This document shows, piece by piece, positions 34,404 through 46,000 of a DNA stretch of 64,000 bases (its first letter is position 1; each line of letters begins with the position of its first letter). Below the pieces are notes generated by a model, which ran no database searches, had not been told where the DNA came from, and saw nothing but the letters and a program-made list of their open reading frames with translations. The DNA comes from Strongylocentrotus purpuratus (taxonomy: Eukaryota > Echinodermata > Echinoidea > Camarodonta > Strongylocentrotidae). Location of the stretch: NCBI RefSeq assembly GCF_000002235.5, contig NW_022145604.1, forward strand, positions 28,927,291 through 28,991,290, written 5' to 3'. The position numbers and the translations under genes were made by a program.

Positions 34404-36924
34404 TTAAGGGCAGAGTCTGTCTTGAATCCAGGATGGCATATACGACATTGGCACCCAGACCATCTTTGCATCCCACCCTACAGCATATCTCGTCTTAGGC
34501 CACTTGGAGAACAGCGCATGCTCGATGACGTCAGTCACTTTCGAGAGGTCGGTTGTTGCCATGGAGCTGATTAGGGAGGACTTTTCATCGACGACTGAAA
34601 ACAGAAATGAGATGAGAAAAATATTATTGCCGCGATGAGTATTGTCTTTTGCATTATAAACAACAATAAATTATATACGTAACTCTAGACGCATTTAAAT
34701 ATGTGGGAATGGCTGGAACATAATCGACTCATTTGATTTAGTATGCAGATCTAGGCTTTGCTTTATAGTATACTCATCATCAATAGTGATATGTCAGTAT
34801 GATAGGTTCAGTGACCCAAACAGAATTCTACATCAAGTTCCAAGTGTCCGCTGTCAAGTACTATACGTATTTTTTGTTGATATGAGAATGTTGTTCTAAC
34901 GGGCCCTATTTCAGCTTCATTCCTTAAACTACCGTTATCATAATAGAACGAATATAGAAAAAGGCTTACATTGTGAAAAGAAAACTTGAAATGAATATTG
35001 TATAATTATATTTTTAAAAAAAAGTTAAATTATGACTTCTTGAATCGCAACGAAGTCATTAGTAGAGTCATTTTAAAATTGATTCTTACATTCATGTAGC
35101 ATGGATTCCGGGAACTCCTTCTTCTGAACATCAGAAAGCCGTTCCCATGCAGCTGTGACACTTCGTGATAAGTTATCCTTTGAGGCCAGAGGAGTCGCAA
35201 AGAATCCAGGTTCAATGATGCTCACTTTGAAGAGGTAGCCGAAATGCTTGCGCTCTCTCCTGCAAATTTAACAAATAATATAATTATGTATGCCTGAATA
35301 ACAGATTCAATAATAATCAAGTTGCAGCATATTCAGAACGCATGTGCAAGACTTGTGTCCAATTCCTTTTTAAAATTCCGATATTACACATGGTTTGATT
35401 AAGTTCCATAGGTTGCCAATAAGGCATTGAACTATAGAGGGCGTACTTGGAAAGCAGTTTTGTTAAACTGAATGTACCTACCCTCTATTTTAAGTAAAAC
35501 TTAAATAAATAAATAAATAAACTACATTTAAGATACTTATGCTTGTTTACAAAGCATCGAATAGTCAAGCCCTAGACTATATGTCTGAATTATTATCTTT
35601 TAAACCATATCTATACGCAAATAAGTTACGAAGATCACAGAACACGCTGCTTTTAAAGTTACATCACACAAAAACAAAAGTAACTTTTTCAGATGCGCCG
35701 CTCCAAAGCCTCGGAATAACCTACCACTAGACATAAGAAAAGCCTCATCTGTTGTTGTCCTCAAAGTTTTGTTGAAGACGCATTGGCTTTCAGGAGCTTT
35801 TGAATAGGTTTTTTGTTAGTCTGTAAAGTAGCAGTGTTAGGAGTTTTGTTTTCATCACATCGCAATAGAGTAGAGACACGGCACTAATGTCCCTCGGCGA
35901 GGCATTAATCTGCATAGTTTGCCACTCAATACCCAATAGAGAAATGGGGACCTGGTAGGATGACGAGAGTATTTGTGTTAGTAATTGCCTATCCCCTCAC
36001 GGTGACCACATGGTAGGAATACTCCCCAGGGAGTGGAGATGGTGCACATTGAGCGTGATTGAATCCGATGACCGGGGAAATGATATCTGTAATGCGCTTA
36101 CTACGGTATTCCGTATCAAGCGCTATATAAATCTACATTATTATTATCATTACATTTATAAAATCTTGGTGTAATATTTGATTCTGCCATGTCACTTGAA
36201 GCCCATGTATCAAATTGTGTTAAACTGGCCAATTGTAATCTACGTAATATCCGTGCAATTAGGCAATATCTCTCACCTCAATCCACCCAACAGTTAGTAC
36301 ATGCTTTTGTTTCTTCGCACCTTGATAATTGCAATTCATTACTCTTTCGACTACCCGCCAACCAAATTAACCGATTGCAAAAAATCAGAATGCTGCTGCT
36401 CGCCTTGTAACTAACACCAGAAGATCATCACATATCACTCATATCTTGAAATCTCTGCACTGGCTCCCTGTTCAACAGCGTGTGATCTCTATAGTGCACT
36501 AAATGATCTAGCTCCAGAATATATTTCATTCCTTCTATCACCCCACTCTGCAGGTCGTTCTGGTTTACGTTCATCACATAATATTAGACTTTAAGAAATA
36601 CGTACCAAAAGAAATTGGGGGGATAGAGCATTTGCATCAGCAGCTCCTTTTTTGTGGAATAAGTTACCTCTCTCTATTCAGACGGCCAACACTCTCTCTT
36701 CTTTCAAAACTGGGCTTAAAACTCACCTGATGCTCCTTCTTTGTGGAATAAGTTACCTCTCTCTATTCAGACGGCCAACACTCTCTCTTCTTTCAAAACT
36801 GGGCTTAAAACTCACCTGATGCATATTGTTAAATTTATGTTGAATATGTTGAATATTAATTTAAATTATTTGTATGCGCCTTGAGCATCTCTAGAGATGG
36901 ATATGTTGCGCTTTATAAATATTG

Positions 36925-36984
<60 letters not shown>

Positions 36985-39956
36985 GCTGCACTATATAAAA
37001 TGGTTATTATTATCATGTAAACAAACGATCGATATGGTTATTTATTCAACTGATTTTCCCACCTTAATACCTTGTAAAGCGCTGTGAAACCAATTGTGTG
37101 AGAGCGATATATTAATGAACATATTATAATAGTCGTAATTTGAAATAATAATCATATTTTAAAGCAATATATATAATCATTGAATCTAAATTACCGAACA
37201 GCGTCCGAAAAGGCTTCCACGGCGAATTTAGACTCACAGTAACCCCCGGGTAAAGCGGATACTCTCCCTGCGCTACTGGCGACGTTGACCAATCGACCGC
37301 TGCTTTCCTTGAGCAGCGGTAAGAACGTCAGAGTAACGTCGACGACACCAAACAGGTTTACCGCCAAAACTTTCTCGTAGTCCTCTCGTCTTGTCCATTC
37401 AAGATAGCCGGCAAGGTTAGAGATTCCAGCGTTATTGACAACGCCCCAGAGCGCTGCATTAAAAAAGAAATGCTTAAAGGTAATACAAAGTTTTGGGGTA
37501 TGGGGTCATGAATTTGGTTCAAATGACCATGTTGGAAGCATATGCGAGTTTAAAATATTCAATGATCATTGTAGCGGTAGAAATCGAGTCTAAAGTGATG
37601 AAATGGTAAATAATGAACTCTTTATGTTGTATAGCTCCCTCTTAAGACTGATTTGATTTCAGCTTTAAAACAATGTTTCTTTAAAACAATCGACCGATTT
37701 GCTATTCCCGTTTGGAAATCATATATCAGAACTACATATTCTGATATTGTCATGGTCGCAGCTGCCATGGAATGGCCTTAGGCACTATTTGAAATATTTG
37801 AAATTTACCGGGAGCACCGGTAACTTTTGATTATTCAATTTCTCGAAAGCGAGAATGTTTTAGGGACTAAATTTGTTAGTGCTTGTAATACATTCGCAGG
37901 GGCATTCAAATATATCAACATTCTAAAGAATTACTATCCATCCGATTTTCAAAATTTCCTGAAACTTTGCATTACTTTTTATCTAATATGTTATTTACAT
38001 TACAGGATTTCGCCGAAGGAGAACGTACTTCTGTATGTATTAAAACAAAATATGGCATCATACAAATATTTTGAATTATCATCGCTATTACTTGGCCTAT
38101 AAGTTGTCGTCCGAGAGTCATTTTTAAAGGTTAAGGGTACCTCTCCCAGTGACAAATATTCCTCCTCTCTTCGGCAAAATATTGATTGAAATAGCAAACT
38201 GCTGTTTCATTTTTTTTTAAAGGAAACATTCAAATCATATTTAGTTGACATTTTTTTTTTTTGAAACAGATTTTGTCCTATACATAGGTTATTTAAATGA
38301 CAGAATCAAAACTTACCTGCTTTATGCGGTATAATCTTTTTCAATTCTTCATATGCTCTGAGGACACTTTCGTGGTCAGTGACGTCCAAGATTAAGGTCT
38401 TGACCCGGTCAGAAGTGACGTCATCAAGGTCAGTGCGACCTTTCTCTGTCAGACACGCGGCGATCACGTGAACACCCATGATGTCAAGCTGCTTAGCGAG
38501 CTTATTACCGAATCCCGTGTCGCAACCAGTGATGAAGACATACCTGAGACGGACATGATAGGAATATAAAGATGAAATATGGACTAAACTATCATCCCTG
38601 AAATATATAAAGTAGGGTCATATGTTTCCCTTTGTGAGAGCAGTGTGTGATTTTTTACAGCAGGGGTGAGTCAATTGCTCTTCATAAAATAAAGAGTAAA
38701 AATTAAGAGGATGAGAGGGACAGAGAAGACGTGCAGACCAAAAGTGGGTTAAATGGAGAGATAGGGAAGCGAGAGAGAGAGAAAAATTAACAATGTATAG
38801 GGAGGGAGTAAGAATATACTCTCTGACTTCGAGAGAGGCAGGGAGTGGCGATTACTTATAATGAGGGGGAGGGGTACGTGAGAGGAGGCAAATGTTACCC
38901 CCCCCCCCCCCCACCGGAAGTGTTGGTTTACTTTGCTAGCATGATCGGGACGTACACTGCGTTGTCCAAAACTATTTCAATAAGCATGCGTTGAATACTT
39001 AGTTGATACAACTGGCAACATAACTGGAGCTTTTCACCTCAACAATCTACATGACCTATATACTTTAAAAGCAAAATTTGTCGATAGTAGAAACAATAGC
39101 GATGGTCTAATAAAGCAATTAATCAACGATTATACTGGTTTGATTTTGCGAGTATGGTTTACTCAACAGATAAACCTTTGACTCCTGTGCAGCATTGCAA
39201 AGCGAGTTCCTTCCTATTTCTATAGGTGATCAATGTAGAAGGTTTTTGTACCGTATTCGGACACCTGCCCCCTGAACATCCACCCCGGATAACCACCCAA
39301 GTCAAGTTCCCCCTAGGATAATTGTCTGGGTGGTAGTTGTCCGGGGGTAGTTTTCCGGGTGGTAGTTGTCCGGGGGTAGATGTCATAGGGGGTAGTTGTC
39401 CGGGGATAGTTGTTCTAGAGGATGGTTGTCGTAGGGGGTAGTTGTCTGGGGGTAGTTGTCCGGGGGTATTTGTCCGGGAGGTAGTTGCCCGAGTGGTAGT
39501 TGTCCGGGGGTAGTTGTCATAGGGGGTAGTTGTCCGGGGGTTAGTAGTCCTAGGGGGTAGTTGTCCTAGGGGGTAGATTACTGGGGGTAGTTTTCCGGGG
39601 GTAGTTGTCCCAGGGGTGGTCGTCCTACAGGGTGGTTGCCGTAGGGGTAGTTGTCCTCGTTGCTCTAGGACATTAGTTGACTGGGGTGGTTATCCGGGGG
39701 GGGGGGGGCATTTGGATTTCCTAGAACCTTTTTGTACAACCCAAAATAATATGTGCGCTGCCCGAAATCAACTATAAGGTCATAACCCTTCATTTGTGTG
39801 CAGTGTTCGGAATTCAGCGATGAAATACGGTAAAAATGTTATTACTCACTTGTCCTTTGTGATATTATCGATGTAGGGTCTTCTTATCAAGTATTCAATC
39901 ATTCTAGCAACAATGACTCCGACAGTCAAACCAAACAACGTTAAAAGGAAAGACAT
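34404..39956 (-). CDS. Short-chain dehydrogenase/reductase, RDH/HSD17B6-like (5 exons, 317 aa)
   Basis: NAD(P)-dependent oxidoreductase of the classical SDR family, closest in pattern to retinol dehydrogenase / 17-beta-HSD6 / BDH1-type enzymes. Exons in order of translation: 39,956-39,850, 38,543-38,317, 37,453-37,195, 35,259-35,090 and 34,594-34,404. All junctions are GT-AG and the sum is 954 bp, giving 317 codons plus stop. Seen in the protein: an N-terminal hydrophobic segment (MSFLLTLFGLTVGVIVA), the cofactor loop TGCDTGFG (about 41-48), NNAG (118-121), an active-site serine in VASSAG (about 171), and YCESK (Tyr183, Lys187). Length fits the family. The substrate (retinoid, steroid or other) cannot be read from sequence. 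Intron 3 contains LINE fragments on the opposite strand. Confidence 0.9.
35305..36165 (+). mobile_element. CR1/L2-like LINE 3' fragment
   Basis: Broken translation gives LQHIQNACARLVSNSF, LMLVYKASNSQALDYMSELL, then NLPLDIRKASSVVVLK, the usual end of such reverse transcriptase ORFs. A 3' UTR ends with GCGCTATATAAAT and (ATT)n. A short stretch at about 35,432-35,520, ending in (AAAT)n, interrupts it and looks like a small later insertion. Confidence 0.7.
36175..36985 (+). mobile_element. Second CR1/L2-like LINE 3' fragment
   Basis: Encodes LRNIRAIRQYLSPQSTQQLV, AFVSSHLDNCNSLLFRLP, INRLQKI, then in other frames LHWLPVQQRV and APFLWNKLPLSIQ. An exact direct repeat with an 89-bp period (36,652-36,830) duplicates the last coding part. 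The tail is GCGCTTTATAAATATTG(TTA)n running into an (AT)n tract to 36,985. Confidence 0.75.
39250..39705. repeat. Degenerate GGGGGTAGTTGTCC minisatellite, locus 3
   Basis: More than 20 imperfect 14-17-bp units of GGGGGTAGTTGTCCT. The first four or so are in the opposite orientation (CCCCGGATAACCACCC). It lies in intron 1 of the SDR gene. The - strand frame yields a DNYPP-like repeat peptide, taken as an artefact of the unit. Confidence 0.85.
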
Positions 39957-40228
39957 GATGCATTTGGCTGAAATGAAAACATGCAAAAAAAAAACATTTT
40001 CTTCAGATAAAACTAGATTTCGACTTTCAAAGGACCTACTTAAAGTAAACGAAGTGTGCTTATTTTCTGCCCACTCGCTGGAGAACATAGAATGATGGAC
40101 AAAGAAGAACAGAACGTTTTACATTTTTTTGGTCAGAGCATGACCTTCAAAAAGTACCTTGCTGCATCAAGGCACATGCACTGGGAAAAGGAGTAATCTA
40201 ATGTTTTGATCAGGGATTGTTTGCAATT

Positions 40229-40259
<31 letters not shown>

Positions 40260-40360
40260 AGACACAAAACAAGTTATATCCGTATTTGAGTTTGATGTAT
40301 ATAAGAAGAAAAAAAATGTAATTTCGAGGGACTTAATGGATATTATAGAGAACAGGGGGG

Positions 40361-40668
40361 TGTTTCACAAAGATCCTAAGTCGAACTCTAAGTTATTATA
40401 AAAATTATGGAGCGCCATTTGTAGCCTTAGGATAAAATACATTCAAAAGCAAAAACTGAAGTATTTTAGACTTTTCATAAATTCTACATCAAGAACATGA
40501 ATTCTCCTTGATATTAGAAAATATGAATGATTTGAATCAACATTTTATGCCTTTTAAAATAACTTTTACAAAATGTTTTCAAAGATGCTAACGGCTTTCC
40601 ATAATAATTGTGAAATCCAACTTAGAAATAAGTTCAACTTAGGTTATTTGTAAAAAAAAACCCGGGTC
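40361..40668. mobile_element. MITE-like palindromic element upstream of SDR exon 1
   Basis: Left end GGGTGTTTCACAAAGATCCTAAGTC is complemented at the right by CAACTTAGGTTATTTGTAAA...CCCGGG, with mismatches. The interior is AT-rich and non-coding. Confidence 0.45.
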
Positions 40669-40904
40669 TCGTACAAATGGGAGGACATGTTTCACAAACG
40701 AGCAAAGACAAAACTTGAATTCCGAATGGGGTTTTCCCCTTGTAAGAATCCAGAGCTTCAATCTAAATGAAGAGGTAAAGCTAAAAAGAGCTCCGGGGAA
40801 AACATTAACAAATACATAGAATATGCAATAGAGAAATCACACTATTTATGTATAAGTTAGCAAATTCAAAACGAGCTTGTGTGAGGTAAACTGAAAAGAA
40901 CTTA

Positions 40905-41000
40905 CTTACTCTGGAGACTATGTAGAAACTAGCGATCAAGAGCGATTGAGACTTTTGGTAGAATAGATTGCCTATCACGAGTGTTTAACTATATATACAA
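40905..41000 (-). promoter_or_regulatory. Candidate TATA box and non-coding first exon of the SDR gene
   Basis: On the - strand a TATATATA box lies at about 40,989-40,998. Some 80 bases downstream is a strong donor (CCAGA|GTAAGT; exon end at 40,910). A matching acceptor TTTTCATTTCAG ends at 39,968, just 11 bases before the ATG. This predicts a short untranslated exon and a 0.94-kb leader intron. Confidence 0.5.
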
Positions 41001-41269
41001 ACGCATTAAACCTTAAAAACGGCCACAGTATAGTACACACAGATCAAGGGTCTCTTGTCGTGGTAGATTGTTCGTATTAGGAGAGATATCGCTAAATAAA
41101 CATTATAAACAATAAGCCTTATAAGGTAGCGCCGTGCAGGCGCCGTGTGTCACGGTGTGTGCAGGTATTCAATTCCTGACAATATCAAAAATCTCTGAAC
41201 TCTTTTGCTTCATACATTCTTCTTCTATAGATACGGATTGTAATAATAATAGAGATTTATTTACCAAGG

Positions 41270-41500
41270 AGTGCCCCGTGCATTAGCTTTATCTGTTCTC
41301 CCTGAGGGCCCTGCAGTTACTTTTACCCCGGTAATTGCCAGACCGATACCTATTCACACCTGGCTGGAGCTAATTTCAAATGTGGATTAATGTCTTGTCA
41401 AAGGACATTCGTGCCGGGTTGGGACCTGAACCCTCCAACCTGAGATTGATTGAACCACTAGTCACTAGCTAGCCTACTACGACACCTTCACGTGGGCTGG
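41270..41500 (-). repeat. tRNA-headed SINE, copy upstream of GHDC copy 1
   Basis: Body with ACCTGGCTGGAG and GGATTAATGTCTTGTCAAAG, head GTGCCGGGTTGGGACCTGAACCC on the - strand. It has a segmental duplicate at 55,035-55,290. Confidence 0.6.
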
Positions 41501-41700
41501 TGGATTTAAAAAGGACCAACAACCGGCCCATGCCCCCCCCTTAAGAATCCCAATTAAAACATTTCTCGTTCAGCTTGTAAGTGATTTGTCGGAATTGTGT
41601 CCCCTTCCATTGTCCCCCTACCCCGCCATAGCCCTCAATCGAGGCCTGGTTTAATTGTATAGTAAAATATGAACTCCACCCGCCCCAAAAAATACCTAAA

Positions 41701-42432
41701 CCCTATTTAGCCCGGACTATTTTGAAACTGCATAGCCCTCCCCCTATAATCTCGGCCGTGAAACGGCCGATCGCCGCAAAAATTTGCATGCATGTCAAGT
41801 GAAGTGTATAGAATTCTATGGTATTTTCAATTTTTTTGAAAAATTTACTCATTTGCATATTTATGGTAATTTATTCAAATATGTTAATAGTATTCACATT
41901 TTTATCCATTAATCATATATTCTTCATATTTAAACATTAATTTTCACTACATATACTATTTAGACCATTTGGGATAATAATACAGCCAAAAAAAATTGGA
42001 AGAACCAGGTTATTCCTTATGTTATCTATTGTTTTGATAATTTCTTATGTATTTTTTGTTTTTGTTGTTTTATTTCATTTCCAACTATACTTTAACTATT
42101 TTGACCCCAAAATAAACACACCTAAACTATAAACAAGACCAAACAACCAATGTTTTATCTCTTTATTTGAAAAATGAGATTTCCATATTTTTGTACACAA
42201 ATCAAAAAAATGAGCGATTTTCGGACTGACATGCAAAGACAAAAGGACACGTGACTTTGTAATGGTAGGTCCGATTTTCGAAAAATTTCTTTCAAAAGAT
42301 GCGCAAGACTCGAAAGAAAAAATTCACAAAATTTCAGTGCAAGATTTTCTTGCGTTAAAAAATTATCGCGAAAATGTCGAGGAAGGGCTTCTAAAGCCCC
42401 CCCCCCCCCCCCCCCCCCCGGGCTAGATAGGG
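41701..42432. mobile_element. piggyBac-type MITE with C/G-run ends, copy 1
   Basis: Starts CCCTATTTAGCCCGG and ends CCGGGCTAGATAGGG, flanked on the right by TTAA and on the left by TAAA (one change). The duplicated site near 55,490 lacks it and reads ATACCTTAAAAG. CCCTW termini with TTAA target sites fit the piggyBac superfamily. A 23-bp C run lies near the right end. A copy in the opposite orientation is at 57,659. Confidence 0.7.
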
Positions 42433-42849
42433 TTAAAAAGAGTTGGTTAAAATTTGGGGTTTAAAAAAAGAAGGTACATTGTTTGATAGGGAAAATTGGT
42501 TTAACCAATTTTGTGTACTCTTTACCCAACTTTATATTTTACCCAACAAACAACGATGTTCATTTTTTCACCCAACTTGTGTAATGAATGTAGAGGGTCT
42601 TCTCATGTATGTGATACACTACGTCTACTCGGGTCGGATGAGACCGAGGCCTTATCCTTCATTTCATGAAGCTTGCACTTTTTAGGAAGAAGAAAAAGAG
42701 GATGGTGGTGATGGGCGTTGTTGTGGTCTTGTGGAGTTTAAGCTAGGTATGTGGTGACCAAATAGCCCCGAGTTGTGTCAAGTTTATTTTAATTTAAGGG
42801 TCTGTACGAGCAGATTAATATTCTTTTTTTTTTTCTTTCTTTTCTTTTA

Positions 42850-43027
42850 ATGCGAAGTTCACTTTATAAACGTCGGTGCAGACGACAAACAATTAAAAAT
42901 ACAACAACAATTCGCACCGCACAATGAACGATCGACCGTAACGGTCAGTGAGTCGCATAGGCCTACCTGGTACTTGGTTATGCACTCCCACCTCCCTGGT
43001 ATTACATATCAGTTCCAACAATTCATC
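42850..43027 (+). promoter_or_regulatory. GHDC copy 1 promoter/leader
   Basis: Blocks shared with 56,403-56,563 in the other copy: CGTCGGTGCAGACGACAAA, AATTCGCACCGCACAATGA, ACGGTCAGTGAGTCGCATAG and CCTGGTACTTGGTTATGCAC. They remain nearly identical while the surrounding DNA has diverged, which supports regulatory or leader function. No clear TATA box is shared. Confidence 0.5.
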
Positions 43028-46000
43028 ATGGCGGGAACTACAGCGTTGAGAGTGAAGCTTGTATTCGTATCAGTCGTCTCCTTGGCTGTCGGGATAATCT
43101 TTGTCCAGTTTGCAGCTAACGAAGAGAAACAGCTATGGCAAAGACTTGTGACAGGTATTATAGGCTATGTGGTAACAACAACATCATCATAAAAAACGGT
43201 GCTTTCAAAGCGCTTACCACCGAAGTCTCTAAGCGATATAAGAAGCAAAATAGAATGATAAACAATTACACGCACATACATAACACACACGCATACTCTT
43301 TTTACACTGTATTGTCCTTTTTTTTCTTCTTCTTATTTGTTACAGGGCTGCTTGGAACAATAAGTATATTGCTTGCCGTGATATCGCTATGGATGGCGTC
43401 ACTACGGATATCGTATTGGCATGGCCTAAAATCAGCATACACTCAGGTCTTTATTATGTCAGTGATGTTGTTTATTCGCTATCGAAAGGTTAGCAGATGT
43501 GAAGAAACTTGGAAGAACCCCCGAAAAACCCAGGAAGAATATTTGAAAGCCATCCTCGAGGGAAACATCAACACGGAATACGTGAAACTGTATGGACTTG
43601 ATTCTGTGACGTCTTTGAGGGACCTTAGAGAGAAACACCCTTTGACAACTTATGAACGTTACAGACCATTCGTAGATCGCATGGCTAAAGGTGAGCAGGG
43701 TATCATGACAGGAGAACAAACTATAAGATTTGGTCTTACTTCTGGAACTACGGGAAAGTCAAAGATGTGGCCATATGGCCAATTGTCTCTGTCTATACTA
43801 CCCACAGTTTATTTGGTAAACATCCACGCCCGTGTTAACGCATTCGGTTATGGCAGTCTCCTTCAACGAGAAATAAACTTTTATACAGCACCAAAGAGGA
43901 GAGACCGGGATTCCCATTGGTCCTGCATCCTCGATACCCCCTTCGATGAAACCTCTGCTAGTGATCTACACCACACCAGGCGAAGGTTTCCAGGTTGAAG
44001 ATCCTAACGATGCCCTCTACGTCCATCTCCTTTATGGCCTTCGCGACCCAAACCTCCGCTCCATTAGGTGTCACGTTACATCCACCGTGATGTCTGTCAT
44101 GCAACTGATTGAGAAACGTTGGACCGACATCGTTCGTGACATCGAGATCGGGACACTGTCGACAAACAACGTTCCTCCAGAGATTCACCAAGTACTTGTC
44201 AGAGAGATGGGTGAGGGAGATCCGGAACGTGCGGCAGATCTGAAGAGAGAATTCGAGAAGGGATTTGAAGGCATACTGAGAAGAGTATGGTTCTGCTTGA
44301 AATTTGTACAAGCCAGCGATACTGTGGGTATAAAGCAAAAACTGCTGAAAACATATCTGAAAGGTATGAATGACCAGTCGTCCTAAACCACATCATGCAA
44401 AGTTTCCTGATCTTTTTTTCATTTTCTCTCTCTCTCTCCCTTACCTTGCCTTTATGATTAAGAGGATTTAAGATAAACTTGAGTTCTGGTAATGCGATTG
44501 CATTGTGAAAGAAAAGGTGTGGAATGGATCAGAAAAGTTGATCATATAGCATGCAAGTAATGATGTGTAATGCAAGGTTCTGGAATCATCAAAATCATCA
44601 TAAATGTGGCAGAGTCTTGGTAAAGTAACAATCACTTACACAGACAAATGTATATGGGACAAAACACATGGTGTCGGGGCTAGTACTACCCCGATTTCCT
44701 TATCTTTCTATGCTCATTACTCAGCCAGTATACATTTTCTTCCAAAATTGTTTTGCACATGACATTTATTTGTAATCTTGAACATTCAGTGTAAGTTTTG
44801 TTAGATTCTGTGAGAATTCGTTTTCTTTTTTTACCAGAACTCAAGTTTATCTTTAATATCATAATAAGGTGTCGTTAAATTAGAGGATTGCCTATTAATT
44901 CATCTCTGTTTAAAATTGGAAATTTATCCATTTCCTTTTTTTTACAGAGACAACGTTTGGACAGACTTTATTCAATGCTATGGTTGTATTATCATAGTTG
45001 TTATAACCATGCCTTTGAACCTGAAAGGATTATCTCTGCCGTCTCCCGTTTTGAAAATAGTGACGTTTGAAGGGTGAAATCGACATAAGAGGATGTTACT
45101 CTACCTTGCGTTTTAGGCGAACTGACTTTATAATTAATTTATTACCAATGTGTTATTCTGATATTCTGCCAGGTCTACCGTTATTTAGTCGTCTTCTAGG
45201 TGCTACTGAAGGTATCATTGGTATCAACCTCTGGCCTCTGCAGGAGGAAGACGAGTTTGTTATCATGCCATCTCTCTGCGTCTTCGAATTCATTCCCGAA
45301 AACGAGATGTAAGTGATGATGAACTTCTTCCATTCTCACATATTTCCAACGGGGAAAATGCTTTACAGTAGGCGCACCAAAATCTGAAATCACATCCTAT
45401 TTCACTGTTAACTGTATAATATCATAACTACATCATTTTCGATATAGTCTACGATCACCCCTCTCCAATGAAAAATACCTGTATAAAATTTTGATGAGTT
45501 AATACGGATTCCATATGCAAAGATTTCAGATATCAATCGCAATGATTTACATTCTCTTCGATATAGGCATGAGGATCAGCCGAAGATACTCTTCATTGAT
45601 GAACTCGAGGTCGGAAGCGTGTACGAGATCGTCATCACACAGATATTCGGTATCTATCGGTTCAGATATGGTGACGTCATCAGGGTTAGGCGTTATCACT
45701 TGAATACACCTGTAGTTGAATTCATGTATAGGTAAGCTTGTATATCATCAAAGTAGTGCATACATTTTGTGTAACTCCCGTTTGACTCCCGCGATAACTT
45801 CATGGTTATTTTTTAACCATGCTTTCATGACTGTTATCAGGGAAAGACACATCCCAATGAGCAAAAAAGGTTTTGCTGAAAAGAAAGGACATTTATTTAA
45901 TCTAAGTGTGAGGGCTGCGGTGTAAGTATACATTTTGTGAGCCATTTAAGTACCCTTGGTTAAAAGAAAATGAAATTGAAGTTTTGTTCTAGTTATATTT

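Larger units (their letters stand above)
41040..43027. repeat. GHDC tandem duplication, upstream part of unit 1
   Basis: Matches 54,830-56,563: the blocks GTCGTGGTAGATTGTTCGTATTAG, the SINE, TTGGTTTAACCAATTTTGTG, GGATGGTGGTGATGGGCGTT and the promoter block occur in the same order. The offset is about 13.5-13.8 kb. The differences are one private insertion in each copy (41,701-42,432 here; 55,859-56,347 there). Confidence 0.85.

Noticed and set aside
44948..45070. Possible extra GHDC exon after TTTTTTTTACAG
   Set aside because: In the phase set by exon 2 it reaches a stop after 17 codons, and exon 2 joins directly in phase to 45,173, giving the expected GH3 sequence through GATEG.
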